DNA from: Actinomycetes bacterium
GTDB taxonomy: Bacteria > Actinomycetota > Acidimicrobiia > Acidimicrobiales > RAAP-2
Length of the DNA: 64,000 nucleotides
Reading direction: 5' to 3'
NCBI GenBank assembly: GCA_021791895.1
Contig: JAJYVS010000010.1
Coordinates: 1-64,000, forward strand
In this document: piece after piece, positions 52,892 to 61,333 of the stretch
Layout: every line of letters starts with the position of its first letter
How positions within the stretch are numbered: position 1 is the first letter of the stretch
Position numbers and translations under genes: made by a program
Notes under the pieces: model-generated
What the model was told of the DNA's origin: nothing
What the model saw: only the letters and a program-made list of their open reading frames with translations
The model's database searches: none

Positions 52892-54047
52892 CTACTCGGC
52901 TGTACCGTCGATGGCAGGATCAGGCGGCCGGAGGCTCGCGTCCCACTTCTCCTCCACATTCGCGAGCTTCCAGTACAACACGGCCACGACCCAGGTCGCG
53001 ACGAAGATGGCGACGATCACGAACCCGGCGGTGTTGATGCTGAAGCGCTGGAAGAACCCGAAGAACGGATCGTGGAGGTTCGCCTCCTTCCCGACCGGCC
53101 CGACGATCTCGATCGTCCCGATGAGCAGGGCCACGAAGACCGACAACCCGGTGATCGTCAGGTTGTAGAAGACCTTCCAGACCGGCTTCGCTAACGCCCA
53201 GTCGTACGCGAAGTTCATGAAGCAGCCGTCGATGGTGTCGAAGAGGCTCATGCCCGCGGCAAACAGGACCGGCAGCGACAGAACGGCGTAGAAGGGGAGC
53301 CCGCCGGCCACGGCCGTCCCCGCCAGCACCAGCAGCGCCACTTCGGTCGCCGTATCGAACCCCAGGCCGAACAGCGCCCCGATCGGGAACATCTTGATCG
53401 GCCTGTCGATCCGCCGGGCGTAGGACCCGAAGAACCGGTTCATGAGACCCCGGCTGTCGAGTTGGCGCTCGAGCCGCCGATCGTCGTAGCTCCCCGACCG
53501 CATCTCGCGGAACCTTGACGATACCGAGCTGCACGACGAGGTTCAACGCCGCGATCAGATAGAGGAATCCTGCCGACACCGACGTGCCGACGATGTTCGT
53601 GGCCTGGTGGAAGCCCGACGAGCCGTTGGCCACCTGGTTGTCCAGTGCATGGATCCCGATCTTCAAGAAGATCGCCAGCAAGAAGACGATTGACGAGTGC
53701 CCGAGAGAGAAGAAGAACCCCATGCTGAGCGGCCGCTTCCCCTCACCGACCAGCTTCCGGGTTGTGTTGTCGATGGCCGCGATGTGGTCGGCGTCGAAGG
53801 CGTGACGCATACCCAGGGTGTACGCGAGGATGCCGGTCCCAAATCCGAACAACCCGGTCTTTGAGACGTGGAAGTGATGGCCGACGGCGGCCGTCAGCAT
53901 CCCCCAGCCCACGACGTTGAGCCCGACGACCGTGAGGACCATCCCGGTCACCCCGAGCCATTTGTGGGGGGTGAGCCCGCTGCGAACCCGTGCCAGCGAG
54001 GCGCGCCACGTCCGGCGGGCGGCAGAGCGGGTCAGTTCCTCTCTCAC
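52892..54047 (-). pseudogene. Nickel/cobalt transporter (NiCoT/HoxN) with frameshift
   Basis: The first part (from GTG 54047) encodes a NiCoT start with the signature RHAFDADHIAAIDN, plus FFFSLGHSSIVF and LYLIAALNLVVQLGIVKV. Then the frame changes near 53510; the rest (LERQLDSRGLMNRFFG, FGLGFDTATEVALL and three more helices) continues in another frame to the stop at 52892. Relative to homologues two bases are missing at the KVFREMRSG point. Joined, the protein would be about 384 residues with eight helices. It is either a recent pseudogene or a sequencing error. Expected role: Ni or Co uptake. Confidence 0.85.
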
Positions 54048-54190
54048 CTCGGACCTCTCACCGGGAACCCAACAAGTGCTAGAAATCGCAACAACTATCG
54101 TCGGGCAATTGGTTCCGGTCGCTCGGCGGTTCGGGAGCGCCGGCCGACGCCGTCGATTCTCGGCGACGCCCTCCCCTAACCAGGACGCTG

Positions 54191-54932
54191 ACACCCCCGC
54201 CCTCTCGGTCGTCCTCCTGGGCACGGGAACCCCGCTGCCGGATCCGGACCGAGCAGGCCCGCCACCCTGGTGCGGGCAGACCCGATGCGGTTCCTGGTCG
54301 ACGCCGAACCACATCTGCGACCTGAACGACGTCATCACCACCCACTGGGCCAAGAGCCGCGAGCCGACCAGCCTCGCCGTCGTAGGTCCCCCAGAGGTCG
54401 GAGAGGTTGTCGAGGCGGCCCTGGCCATGCTGCGCGCCGACATCGGCACCGCCTCGCCCATCATGCCGATCTGACCTGGAGCCCCGAGGTGGATGTCCGC
54501 GAAGTCACAGCAGGCGTGATCCTCGAGACGGACCGGGTTCGGGTCCTGGCCGCGCCGACCGACCACCGGCCGGATGATCCCACGCTCGCCTTCCGATTCG
54601 AATTCGGTGGCCGGTCGATCGTGATCGCCGGCGACACCCTCCCCTGCGAGGACCTCGACCAGCTCTGTGCCGGAGCCGACGTCTACCTCCAGACCGTCCT
54701 GCGTGACGACCTTGTCCGACTGGTCGGGATGCAGCGCTTCGTGGACACCATCGACTACCACTCGAGCGTCGAACAGGCTGCCCAGACCGCCGCCAGGGCG
54801 TGGGTCGGCACGCTCGTGCTGACCCACCAGGTGCCGACGCCGGCTCCCGGATCAGCGCAGGAGTGGACGGCTCTCGCCCACCGACACTTCTCCGGCACGG
54901 TGATCTTCGGCGAGGACCCCATCGAGATCTGA
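54191..54932 (+). pseudogene. Metallo-beta-lactamase-fold (RNase Z-like) gene remnant
   Basis: Family blocks are spread over two frames: LSVVLLGTGTPLPDPDRAG in one, VRADPMRFLVDA in another, NHICDLNDVITTHWAKSREPT back in the first, and VREVTAGVILETDRVRVLAAPTDHRPDD to the end in the second. The H-x-H-x-D-H metal motif is gone through an internal deletion, and single-base losses near 54258 and 54450 explain the other frame changes. No start codon is clear. It is divergent from the broken transporter. Confidence 0.8.
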
Positions 54933-55037
54933 AGGAGCGATCTTCGACGTCGTGGGGTTCCATGCCCCGGGCCGATGCTGGCTTTGCGGCTTGCGGTCCT
55001 CGGGGTGCTCGGCCCGCGGCATGGGGCCACGCCGTCG

Positions 55038-56060
55038 TCATTTGAAGGTGAGCCCGAGAAACAACCCGTAGGACGCCACGAGCAACGTTCCTCCGACCCG
55101 ACCGACCCGCCTCCAGATCCACGCGTAGGCCACCAACGCCACCGGCAGGGCGGCGGCAAGCCACGCCTGCCACTGGAGCCCGTTCGCTTCGATCGGACGG
55201 ACCAACGCCGCCGCCCCCAACGTGGCGGTGGCGTTGTAGATCGCCGAGCCCAAGACGCCGGCTAGGGCCAGTTCCTCGATGCCGCGGCGGTGCGCAGCCC
55301 AGACCAGGGCGAAGAGCTCGGCAGTCGTGGCCAAGGCCACGAAGGTGAGGCCCACCACGGACTGGGCCAAACCGGCGGAGTTCACGACGCGCTCCGCGCC
55401 CGAGACCGCGAGCCACCCGCCACCGGCCATCGCCCCCACGCCCACCACGACAAGGACCGCCGCACGGCGATCGCCGGACCCAGAAACCCGACCGGTCTCG
55501 GGATGCTCCCGGAGCTCGGCCGCCTCGCCGAAGGCCGGCGGTCTTCGCTCCCGCCACCACACGACGGCGACCGTGACCAGATAGGCGGCGACCAGGACCA
55601 CGCCCCAGACCCGGCTCACCCGCCCACTCGCCAGTGCCAGAGCGGCGATCACCCCGGTGGCCGAGGCCGTGAGCGCGTAAGCGCGGACCCGACCGCCGAG
55701 TTCCAGCGGCCTGACCAGGGCAGTGAGACCGAGGACCGCCGTGAGCATTGTCACGTTGGCACCGATGGCATCACCGCCCGCCACTCCCGGGAGGTGGCGG
55801 GCCGAGGCGAGGACCCCGGTGAGGAGTTCCTCGGGTTCGGCCCCCGCCAACAGCAGCCCGACCGCGAGTGCGGTGACCCCGAAACGTCGGCCGGCGGCCG
55901 AAGCATGCTCGGCGAAGAGCTCCGAACCGCCGGCCAACAGCACGGCGGATGCCCCGAGCAACACGAACCCGACCACCCAAGACGGTAGCGAGCCGGCACT
56001 GAGACCCGCGGCCGATGCCGACTGAACCGGGCGGCCCTGTCGCCGTCCCTGGTCGGTCAC
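55038..56060 (-). CDS. Sodium/calcium-exchanger-like membrane protein (CaCA superfamily)
   Basis: A 340-residue protein with about ten membrane helices and the two alpha-repeats of the CaCA family: LLLAGAEPEELLTGVL...GGDAIGANVTMLTAVLGL near the N-terminus and LTFVALATTAELFALVW...GVLGSAIYNATATLGA near the C-terminus. The acidic residues needed for Ca or Na coordination (AGAEPEEL, ATTAELF) are present. It probably exchanges a cation across the membrane. GTG 56060 was chosen; upstream sequence lacks coding character. Divergent from the Rrf2 regulator. Confidence 0.85.
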   Translation of the reverse strand: MTDQGRRQGRPVQSASAAGLSAGSLPSWVVGFVLLGASAVLLAGGSELFAEHASAAGRRFGVTALAVGLLLAGAEPEELLTGVLASARHLPGVAGGDAIGANVTMLTAVLGLTALVRPLELGGRVRAYALTASATGVIAALALASGRVSRVWGVVLVAAYLVTVAVVWWRERRPPAFGEAAELREHPETGRVSGSGDRRAAVLVVVGVGAMAGGGWLAVSGAERVVNSAGLAQSVVGLTFVALATTAELFALVWAAHRRGIEELALAGVLGSAIYNATATLGAAALVRPIEANGLQWQAWLAAALPVALVAYAWIWRRVGRVGGTLLVASYGLFLGLTFK

Positions 56061-56099
56061 CCCCGGCGACCGGCCTTCATCGGCCCAGAAACGGGGGAA

Positions 56100-56128
56100 A
56101 TGTTGAGTCCAGTCGTTAACATGGTCCC
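56100..56128 (+). promoter_or_regulatory. Leaderless promoter with inverted repeat at the Rrf2 gene
   Basis: TAACAT (56117-56122) lies six bases before the GTG at 56129. ATGTT (56100-56104) and AACAT (56118-56122) form an inverted repeat with a 13-base spacer that overlaps the -10. Rrf2 regulators often bind AT-rich dyads at their own promoter, so autoregulation is plausible. Confidence 0.5.
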
Positions 56129-57097
56129 GTGAACATGACCTTGTCCAAGCGCGGCGACTACGTGATGCGCTCGGCGATCTCGCTGGCCCGCGCGTTCGAC
56201 GCGCCAACACCACGCAAGATCCGAGAGGTTGTGGCCGACACCGAGGTGCCGAGGACCTTCGCCCCCCAGATCCTGGCCGATCTCGTGCGTGCGGGGCTCG
56301 CCACCTCGAAAGCGGGACGGGACGGGGGCTACCGCCTGAGCCGTGATCCAAGTCAGATCACCGTGCTCGAGGTGGTCGAGGCCGGCGAGGGCCCACTCCG
56401 GGCGGAGCGCTGCGCCCTTGGCGAGGGTCCTTGTCGATGGGACGCGGTCTGCCCGATGCACGAAACCTGGTCGCAGGCAACGGTGGCGATCCGTGACCTG
56501 TTGGCCCGCACCAGCCTCGCCGACCTTGCGGCGCGCGACGCTGCCATCGAAGCAGGTGAATACCTCGCCCCGCCCGACTCCCACCGTGCCCATCCCCTCA
56601 CTGTCGCGGTCGCCGACGCCGTCCACGTCGAGCTGCCCGTGGCGGACGTGGACACGGCGCTGGCTCGTCTCGCACCCGACCTCGAGTCCCTCGTCCAGGC
56701 TGGTGTCGATGCGGCCGACGGGGAGCGACGGCCAGAAGGCGATCGCGGCGGGCGAACCGGGATCACCGTCGAGGCGACCATGGCCCCGGTGAAGAGCGCG
56801 GGGAGCGGCGACGGCAGGTCGTCGATCTACATGCTCGCCTGGCGGATCCTCGAGGCCGGGGATGGACCGAGCTTCGAGGCCGAGCTGTCCGCCAACGCGC
56901 TCGACACCGAGAGGACGGAGCTGCAGGTCCAGGGAACCTGGCGTCACTCGATCCAGGCTCGGCTCGGGGCGGACGAACTCGAACGCGGCGCGCGCCGGAC
57001 GTTACGCCAGTTCTTGCGCAGTCTGGCCTGGACGCTCGAGGAGCCGAACGCCCCGAGAAAGTCGATGGCGGGATCCCGAAGGCGGACGACCGGCTAG
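56129..57097 (+). CDS. Rrf2-family iron-sulfur regulator fused to a C-terminal ligand-type domain
   Basis: A 322-residue protein, twice the usual Rrf2 length. Residues 1-140 are a normal Rrf2 unit: KRGDYVMRSAISLAR winged helix, DGGYRLSR wing, and a cluster motif C95-x6-C102-x5-C108 (RCALGEGPCRWDAVCPM) fit to hold an Fe-S cluster. Residues about 150-305 form an extra domain that resembles, block by block, the whole product of the next gene (166-304 against 17-159). The extra part may sense a ligand. It likely responds to redox, NO or iron and controls itself and the neighbour. Confidence 0.85.
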   Translation: MNMTLSKRGDYVMRSAISLARAFDAPTPRKIREVVADTEVPRTFAPQILADLVRAGLATSKAGRDGGYRLSRDPSQITVLEVVEAGEGPLRAERCALGEGPCRWDAVCPMHETWSQATVAIRDLLARTSLADLAARDAAIEAGEYLAPPDSHRAHPLTVAVADAVHVELPVADVDTALARLAPDLESLVQAGVDAADGERRPEGDRGGRTGITVEATMAPVKSAGSGDGRSSIYMLAWRILEAGDGPSFEAELSANALDTERTELQVQGTWRHSIQARLGADELERGARRTLRQFLRSLAWTLEEPNAPRKSMAGSRRRTTG

Positions 57098-57276
57098 ACA
57101 CGTCCCGACCTCTCACCCCCGGACCGAACGGTGGGAACCAGGTTCTCCGCCTGCTCACGACGGGTCCTGGGACGGTCCGGTCCAAACCGGGCGACGTCGA
57201 ACGAAACCTTCGTGGACCGGGGATGAGGGCCTTTCGCCCCTATCGCGGGCAGCGGCCCGACCCTTAGCTTGACCTC

Positions 57277-57774
57277 ATGGCATGCCCCGAGACTGGGCCC
57301 GAAGAGCGGCGCCTCCTCCAGGACTATGTCGACGTACCCCTTCCGATCGAGACACTCCGGGCTCGCTACGGCGGTGGCCGATGGCTCGCCCCTCTCGCCG
57401 TCGCAGCCGAGGCCGACGGCGAGACGTTGCTCATGCGCATCGGACCGTCATGGGCGGGCGGGCGAATCACCCGAGAGGTGCGGGTCACGGTCGGCACGAG
57501 CCGGCCTCGCGGGAACGGGTTCGTGGTGCCCATCCGCTGGGAGACCGTCGACCTCCAACAGCTGTTCCCGGTGCTCGAGGGCGACATCGAGATCGTTCCG
57601 CTCGGCGAACGAGACTGCCGGATCTTCCTGTACGCCTCGTACATCCCCCCGCTCGGGGAACTCGGGCTGGGGCTCGATCGCGCCCTCCTGTACCGTGCAG
57701 CCGAGTCGACGACCCGATCGTTCCTGCAACGCCTGGCCACCGGCCTCGAAGGCGGAGCCACCGAGTCCGGCTAA
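57277..57774 (+). CDS. Stand-alone domain protein (SRPBCC-like) matching the Rrf2 C-terminus
   Basis: A 165-residue soluble alpha/beta protein. Opening DYVDVPLPIETLRARYGG, middle VRVTVGTSRPRGNGFVVPIRW and final helix YRAAESTTRSFLQRLATGLEG suggest a helix-grip (START/SRPBCC) fold with a long C-terminal helix, but this is a fold guess. It shares these blocks with residues 166-304 of the preceding regulator. ATG 57277 follows TAGCTT (57265-57270) by six bases, so it has its own leaderless promoter. Function unknown. Confidence 0.65.
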   Translation: MACPETGPEERRLLQDYVDVPLPIETLRARYGGGRWLAPLAVAAEADGETLLMRIGPSWAGGRITREVRVTVGTSRPRGNGFVVPIRWETVDLQQLFPVLEGDIEIVPLGERDCRIFLYASYIPPLGELGLGLDRALLYRAAESTTRSFLQRLATGLEGGATESG

Positions 57775-57964
57775 GCGACCTGGACCGTTCGAGCCCGGCT
57801 CCTCGGCGCCTTCACCCCGGCATGGCACCCGAGCCGTCCCGACGGCGCCGTGCCGAGCTCTTGTTCGACTGCCGATCGGGCTCGGGGGACGGTGCGGCGG
57901 GTTCGCTGCCCGGCGTCCAGCGCCACGGCAGATCCGCCCAGCACAGGTGGTGAATAGAACAACG

Positions 57965-57989
57965 TGTAGTTGATTACTACAGTTCACCT
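57965..57989 (+). promoter_or_regulatory. Operator dyad overlapping a leaderless promoter for the exporter unit
   Basis: TGTAGTTGATTACTACA (57965-57981) is an inverted repeat with 6-bp arms and a 5-base spacer, the size of a MarR or TetR operator. TACAGT (57978-57983) overlaps its right arm and lies six bases before the GTG at 57990. A bound repressor would cover the -10. The cognate regulator is not obvious in this window. Confidence 0.6.
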
Positions 57990-58184
57990 GTGACCTTCCC
58001 GGATGGCCCTGGCGGATCGGCTGACAGTGCGGTCAGTGTCTCGGATCCGGTGGGACCCGGGGACGGCGCCGGCTGGGCCGGGCCGCACTCCGGCGATCGC
58101 CTTGCCGACGAGACAGGCAACCCCGGCACCCCCTCGTCTCGTGGGCGGGACGCAGGGGACACCGGGGCACGGACCCGCAGGTGA
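57990..58184 (+). CDS. Possible 64-residue leader ORF coupled to the exporter
   Basis: A GTG-started frame of 64 codons that begins exactly where a leaderless transcript from TACAGT would start, and ends in GTGA shared with the exporter start. The product (MTFPDGPGGSADSAVSVSDP, then Gly/Asp/Arg-rich) is low-complexity and matches no family. It may be a genuine leader whose translation opens the exporter start, or simply a lucky open frame in GC-rich DNA. Confidence 0.4.
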   Translation: MTFPDGPGGSADSAVSVSDPVGPGDGAGWAGPHSGDRLADETGNPGTPSSRGRDAGDTGARTRR

Positions 58185-59866
58185 CTTCCCGACCGCCGAG
58201 CTCGACGATGCACGCGGGCATCTCTGTGCGGCAACGGGCGGCGGTGCTACTCGTGTTGTGCGCGAGCCTTCTCGTGGTCAACCTCGACAGCACGATACTG
58301 AACGTTGCGCTCCCGACGATCGTTCGCGACCTGCATGCGACGTCGAGCCAACTCCAATGGGTCCTCGACGCCTACGCCATCGTCTTCGCCGGGCTCCTGC
58401 TGACTCTCGGGAGCCTGGGCGACCGGATCGGCCGGCGGAGGGTCTTCGCATGGGGCTTGGCGCTGTTTGCGATCGGATCGGCGATCGCCGCGTTCTCTTC
58501 GACCCCCGACCGGCTCATCGCTGCACGGGCATTCATGGGCATCGGGGCTGCGGCCATAATGCCCTCGACCTTGTCCATTCTCACGAACGTGTTCGTCGAT
58601 GACGACAGCAGGGCGAAGGCCATCGGCGTGTGGTCGGGCACGACCGGCGTCGGGATCGCGCTCGGGCCGATCGTCGGCGGGTGGCTGCTCGCCCACTACT
58701 TCTGGGGCTCGGTCTTTCTCGTGAACGTGCCAATCGCCTTCGCTGCGCTCGTAGCTTCGATCGTCGTCGTCCCCGAATCGAAGAACCCATCCGCCCCTCC
58801 CCTCGATCCGATCGGAGCCGTCCTCTCCACGCTCGGCTTGGGTATTCTCCTGTGGGCCATCATCGAAGCTCCGTCGAGGGGTTGGCGGTCTTGGCCGATC
58901 CTCGTCGGTACCGCAATTGCCTTCGCCATCCTGGTCCTGTTCGTGCTGTTCGAGCGTGGTTCACGACATCCGATGTTCGACGTGTCCTTCTTCTCGTCGA
59001 GAAGGTTCAGCGCAGCGATGGCGGCCATGGCCCTGGTCGTCTTCTCGCTGACCGGGCTCCTGTTCCTGATGACCCAATGGCTCCAGTTCTCCCTCGGCTA
59101 CACCCCGTTGGCCACCGGCCTGCGGACCGGTCCGATCGCCCTGGTGCTGATCGTCGTCGCGCCGCTGTCTGCCGTCGTGGCGCGCCGGATCGGGACGAAG
59201 CTGCCTGTGGCACTCGGCATGCTGGCGATCGCGGTCGGACTGCTGCTCATGTCGCGCATGTCGGTCTCCTCCGGCTATCTGGGCGCGGTGCCGGCCCTGC
59301 TCCTGATCGGGGTGGGAGCGGGTTCCGCCTTCGCTCCGGCCACCGACGCCGTCATGGGCTCGCTGCCACGGACCCGGGCCGGAGTCGGCTCGGCCACGAA
59401 CAGCACCGCCCTCCAGTTCGGCGGAGCGCTCGGGGTCGGTGTGCTCGGGAGCCTCTTGAACTCGCGCTACCAGGGCCAGCTCGCCCCGGTCCTTGCCCAC
59501 TACCGGGTGCCGATATCCGTCACGCGCGTGATCGAGGGCTCGCTCGGCGGCGCCCTGGCCGCCGGCCAGCACCTCGGAGGCGCCACAGGGACGGCCCTCG
59601 ACTCGGTCGCCCGCAGGGCGTTCTCCTCCGGGATGGATCTCACGGTCCTCGTCGGAGCCGTCGTCTCGCTGGTCGGGGTCGGCGTGGTGCTGGCGCTGCT
59701 TCCCAACTGGGCCCCCGCTCCCCTGGTCCCCGCCCCGAGCGCGTCCAACTTCGACCTCGAGATCCGGCCGGCGCTGCAGCGGCACCTGACCCTGGTAGCC
59801 GATAGGGCGATGGGCCCGCCACCCGACTCGGATCGCTACCCGGGAGCTTCGACGATCAGCCGGTAG
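58181..59866 (+). CDS. MFS drug exporter, DHA2 (EmrB/QacA) type with 14 helices
   Basis: A 561-residue carrier. LLVVNLDSTILNVALPTIVRDLH is helix 1 with the D-x-T-I/V-x-N-V-A-L-P motif of DHA2 pumps. GSLGDRIGRRRVFAWG is motif A, and SGTTGVGIALGPIVGGWLLAHYFWGSVFLVNVPI is motif C, the antiporter signature. It would expel drugs or hydrophobic cations using the proton gradient. The GTG start is coupled to the 64-residue frame; ATG 58208 is an alternative. Control is probably through the operator at 57965. Confidence 0.93.
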   Translation: MTSRPPSSTMHAGISVRQRAAVLLVLCASLLVVNLDSTILNVALPTIVRDLHATSSQLQWVLDAYAIVFAGLLLTLGSLGDRIGRRRVFAWGLALFAIGSAIAAFSSTPDRLIAARAFMGIGAAAIMPSTLSILTNVFVDDDSRAKAIGVWSGTTGVGIALGPIVGGWLLAHYFWGSVFLVNVPIAFAALVASIVVVPESKNPSAPPLDPIGAVLSTLGLGILLWAIIEAPSRGWRSWPILVGTAIAFAILVLFVLFERGSRHPMFDVSFFSSRRFSAAMAAMALVVFSLTGLLFLMTQWLQFSLGYTPLATGLRTGPIALVLIVVAPLSAVVARRIGTKLPVALGMLAIAVGLLLMSRMSVSSGYLGAVPALLLIGVGAGSAFAPATDAVMGSLPRTRAGVGSATNSTALQFGGALGVGVLGSLLNSRYQGQLAPVLAHYRVPISVTRVIEGSLGGALAAGQHLGGATGTALDSVARRAFSSGMDLTVLVGAVVSLVGVGVVLALLPNWAPAPLVPAPSASNFDLEIRPALQRHLTLVADRAMGPPPDSDRYPGASTISR

Positions 59867-59961
59867 AGCTCTCTCGTGTGCGCCCCCGGAGGTGAGCCAA
59901 GTGCCGCCGAGCGAACAGGGCCCTCTTCAGCACCTGGGAAGTCCGGAGCGCACGTTCGCGC

Positions 59962-61185
59962 TCATCGCGCTGCGGCCAGGACGCACGTCGGGTCCTCCGA
60001 GAGCGGGTCTCCCGATTCGGCAAAGGCCTGGGCCCGAGAACCGCCGCAGATGTCCCGAAATTCACAGCGCCCGCAGCCGCCCCGAAGTCGTGACCGATCG
60101 CGCAGCGCCCGAAGCAGCGGTGAAGTCCGGTAGATCTGGGTGAGCGGTAGGTGTCGGACGTTGCCGGTCGCCACGGGGAGAAATCCGCTCGGCGAGACTT
60201 CTCCAAGGTGGGAGACGAAGACAACTCCCCGACCGTCGCCCACAACGAGCGGGGATCGTCGAGGGGGGTCCGCGACGTTTGAATGCCTCGGCCCGGTGGG
60301 AGATCGGGAAAGATCGTGGTCTCTCAGCTCGGTTGCGAGCGAGTGGTACAAGTCCCCACCCACCCACTTCGGCCCCTCTGCCGACCGTCGTTCGAGAAGG
60401 ACTCGTCGGTAGTGCGGGGCCTCCGTGGTCTTCAGCGGAACGTTGGACGACGCTTCATAGAGAAAGTGCAAGACGTCTTCGGTCTCCTCCGCGGACAGCC
60501 GCTCGAGCTGTCGACCTCTCCCGGTCGGAATGACAAAGAAGACACTCCAGAGGTTCGCACCCATGGACCGGACCTGGCTCACCATGGCCGGAAGTCGGCG
60601 CACGTTCGTAGGCGTGACCGTCGTGTTGATCTGGAGTCGAAGCCCGACCTCGAGAGCGCTTCGACAAGCCCCGACGGTCCACGAGAACGAACCGGGAACC
60701 CCCCGAAACGCGTCATGGTCGGATTCGGTCGCGCCGTCGAGGGAGAAAGAAACGGTCCTCGCACCAGCGGCTCGCACGGCCTGGAGGTTGGCCCGGGTCG
60801 CAAGCGGGGTCCCCGATGGCGCAACGGCCATGGCCAGTCCGTGCCTGGAACCGTGATCCACGAGTTCGATGAGGTCCGGCCGTTTGAACGGGTCGCCCCC
60901 GGTCAACACCACCATCGGTCTGGGGGGTCCGAGTGAAGCGAGATCGTCGAGCACGCCCCGAATCTCCGCGGTGGTCAGCTCTTCTGGGTGGCGGGTCGGA
61001 CAGGATTCGGCGCGGCAGTGGATGCAAGCGAGATCGCAGGCTCTGGTGACCTCGAGGAGGACCAGAAAGGGGCGTCGATCGAGGTCAAAGCGCGGCTGGC
61101 GCAGCAGGGAGCCACCGGTCAAATCTCCCGGGACACGCGCAGGAGCCAGCCCTGATACCGGTTGAGACGCCAGGTCACATGTCAT
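59962..61185 (-). CDS. Radical SAM enzyme with C-terminal SPASM-like cluster domain
   Basis: A 407-residue enzyme. LLEVTRACDLACIHCRAES carries the CxxxCxxC that binds the SAM-cleaving 4Fe-4S cluster; VLTGGDPFKRPDL and SFSLDGATESDHDAFRGV are barrel strands. The C-terminus has a Cys cluster GGCGRCEFRDICGGSRAQAF...DPTC for auxiliary clusters. The arrangement resembles haem- or peptide-maturing enzymes (AhbD/TIGR04053-like). No precursor peptide was seen beside it. It is divergent from the AidB-like gene, 148 bases away. Confidence 0.9.
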   Translation of the reverse strand: MTCDLASQPVSGLAPARVPGDLTGGSLLRQPRFDLDRRPFLVLLEVTRACDLACIHCRAESCPTRHPEELTTAEIRGVLDDLASLGPPRPMVVLTGGDPFKRPDLIELVDHGSRHGLAMAVAPSGTPLATRANLQAVRAAGARTVSFSLDGATESDHDAFRGVPGSFSWTVGACRSALEVGLRLQINTTVTPTNVRRLPAMVSQVRSMGANLWSVFFVIPTGRGRQLERLSAEETEDVLHFLYEASSNVPLKTTEAPHYRRVLLERRSAEGPKWVGGDLYHSLATELRDHDLSRSPTGPRHSNVADPPRRSPLVVGDGRGVVFVSHLGEVSPSGFLPVATGNVRHLPLTQIYRTSPLLRALRDRSRLRGGCGRCEFRDICGGSRAQAFAESGDPLSEDPTCVLAAAR

Positions 61186-61333
61186 CGCTCGTCAGCCCCC
61201 TCGTCCCAGACATCTTCGGCCCTCAATTCACGGTCCGACAGAGCCTTTGGTCCCTAGAGCGATGCCGTCAGATACGGGCCACAATGACTCGTTGGACGGC
61301 TTCGGCGAACCCGACGTGCGAAAGGAGCTAGCC

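Noticed and set aside
57771-57962. 63-codon minus-strand frame before the exporter operator
   Set aside because: Arg/Ala-rich product, no ribosome binding site, no family features.
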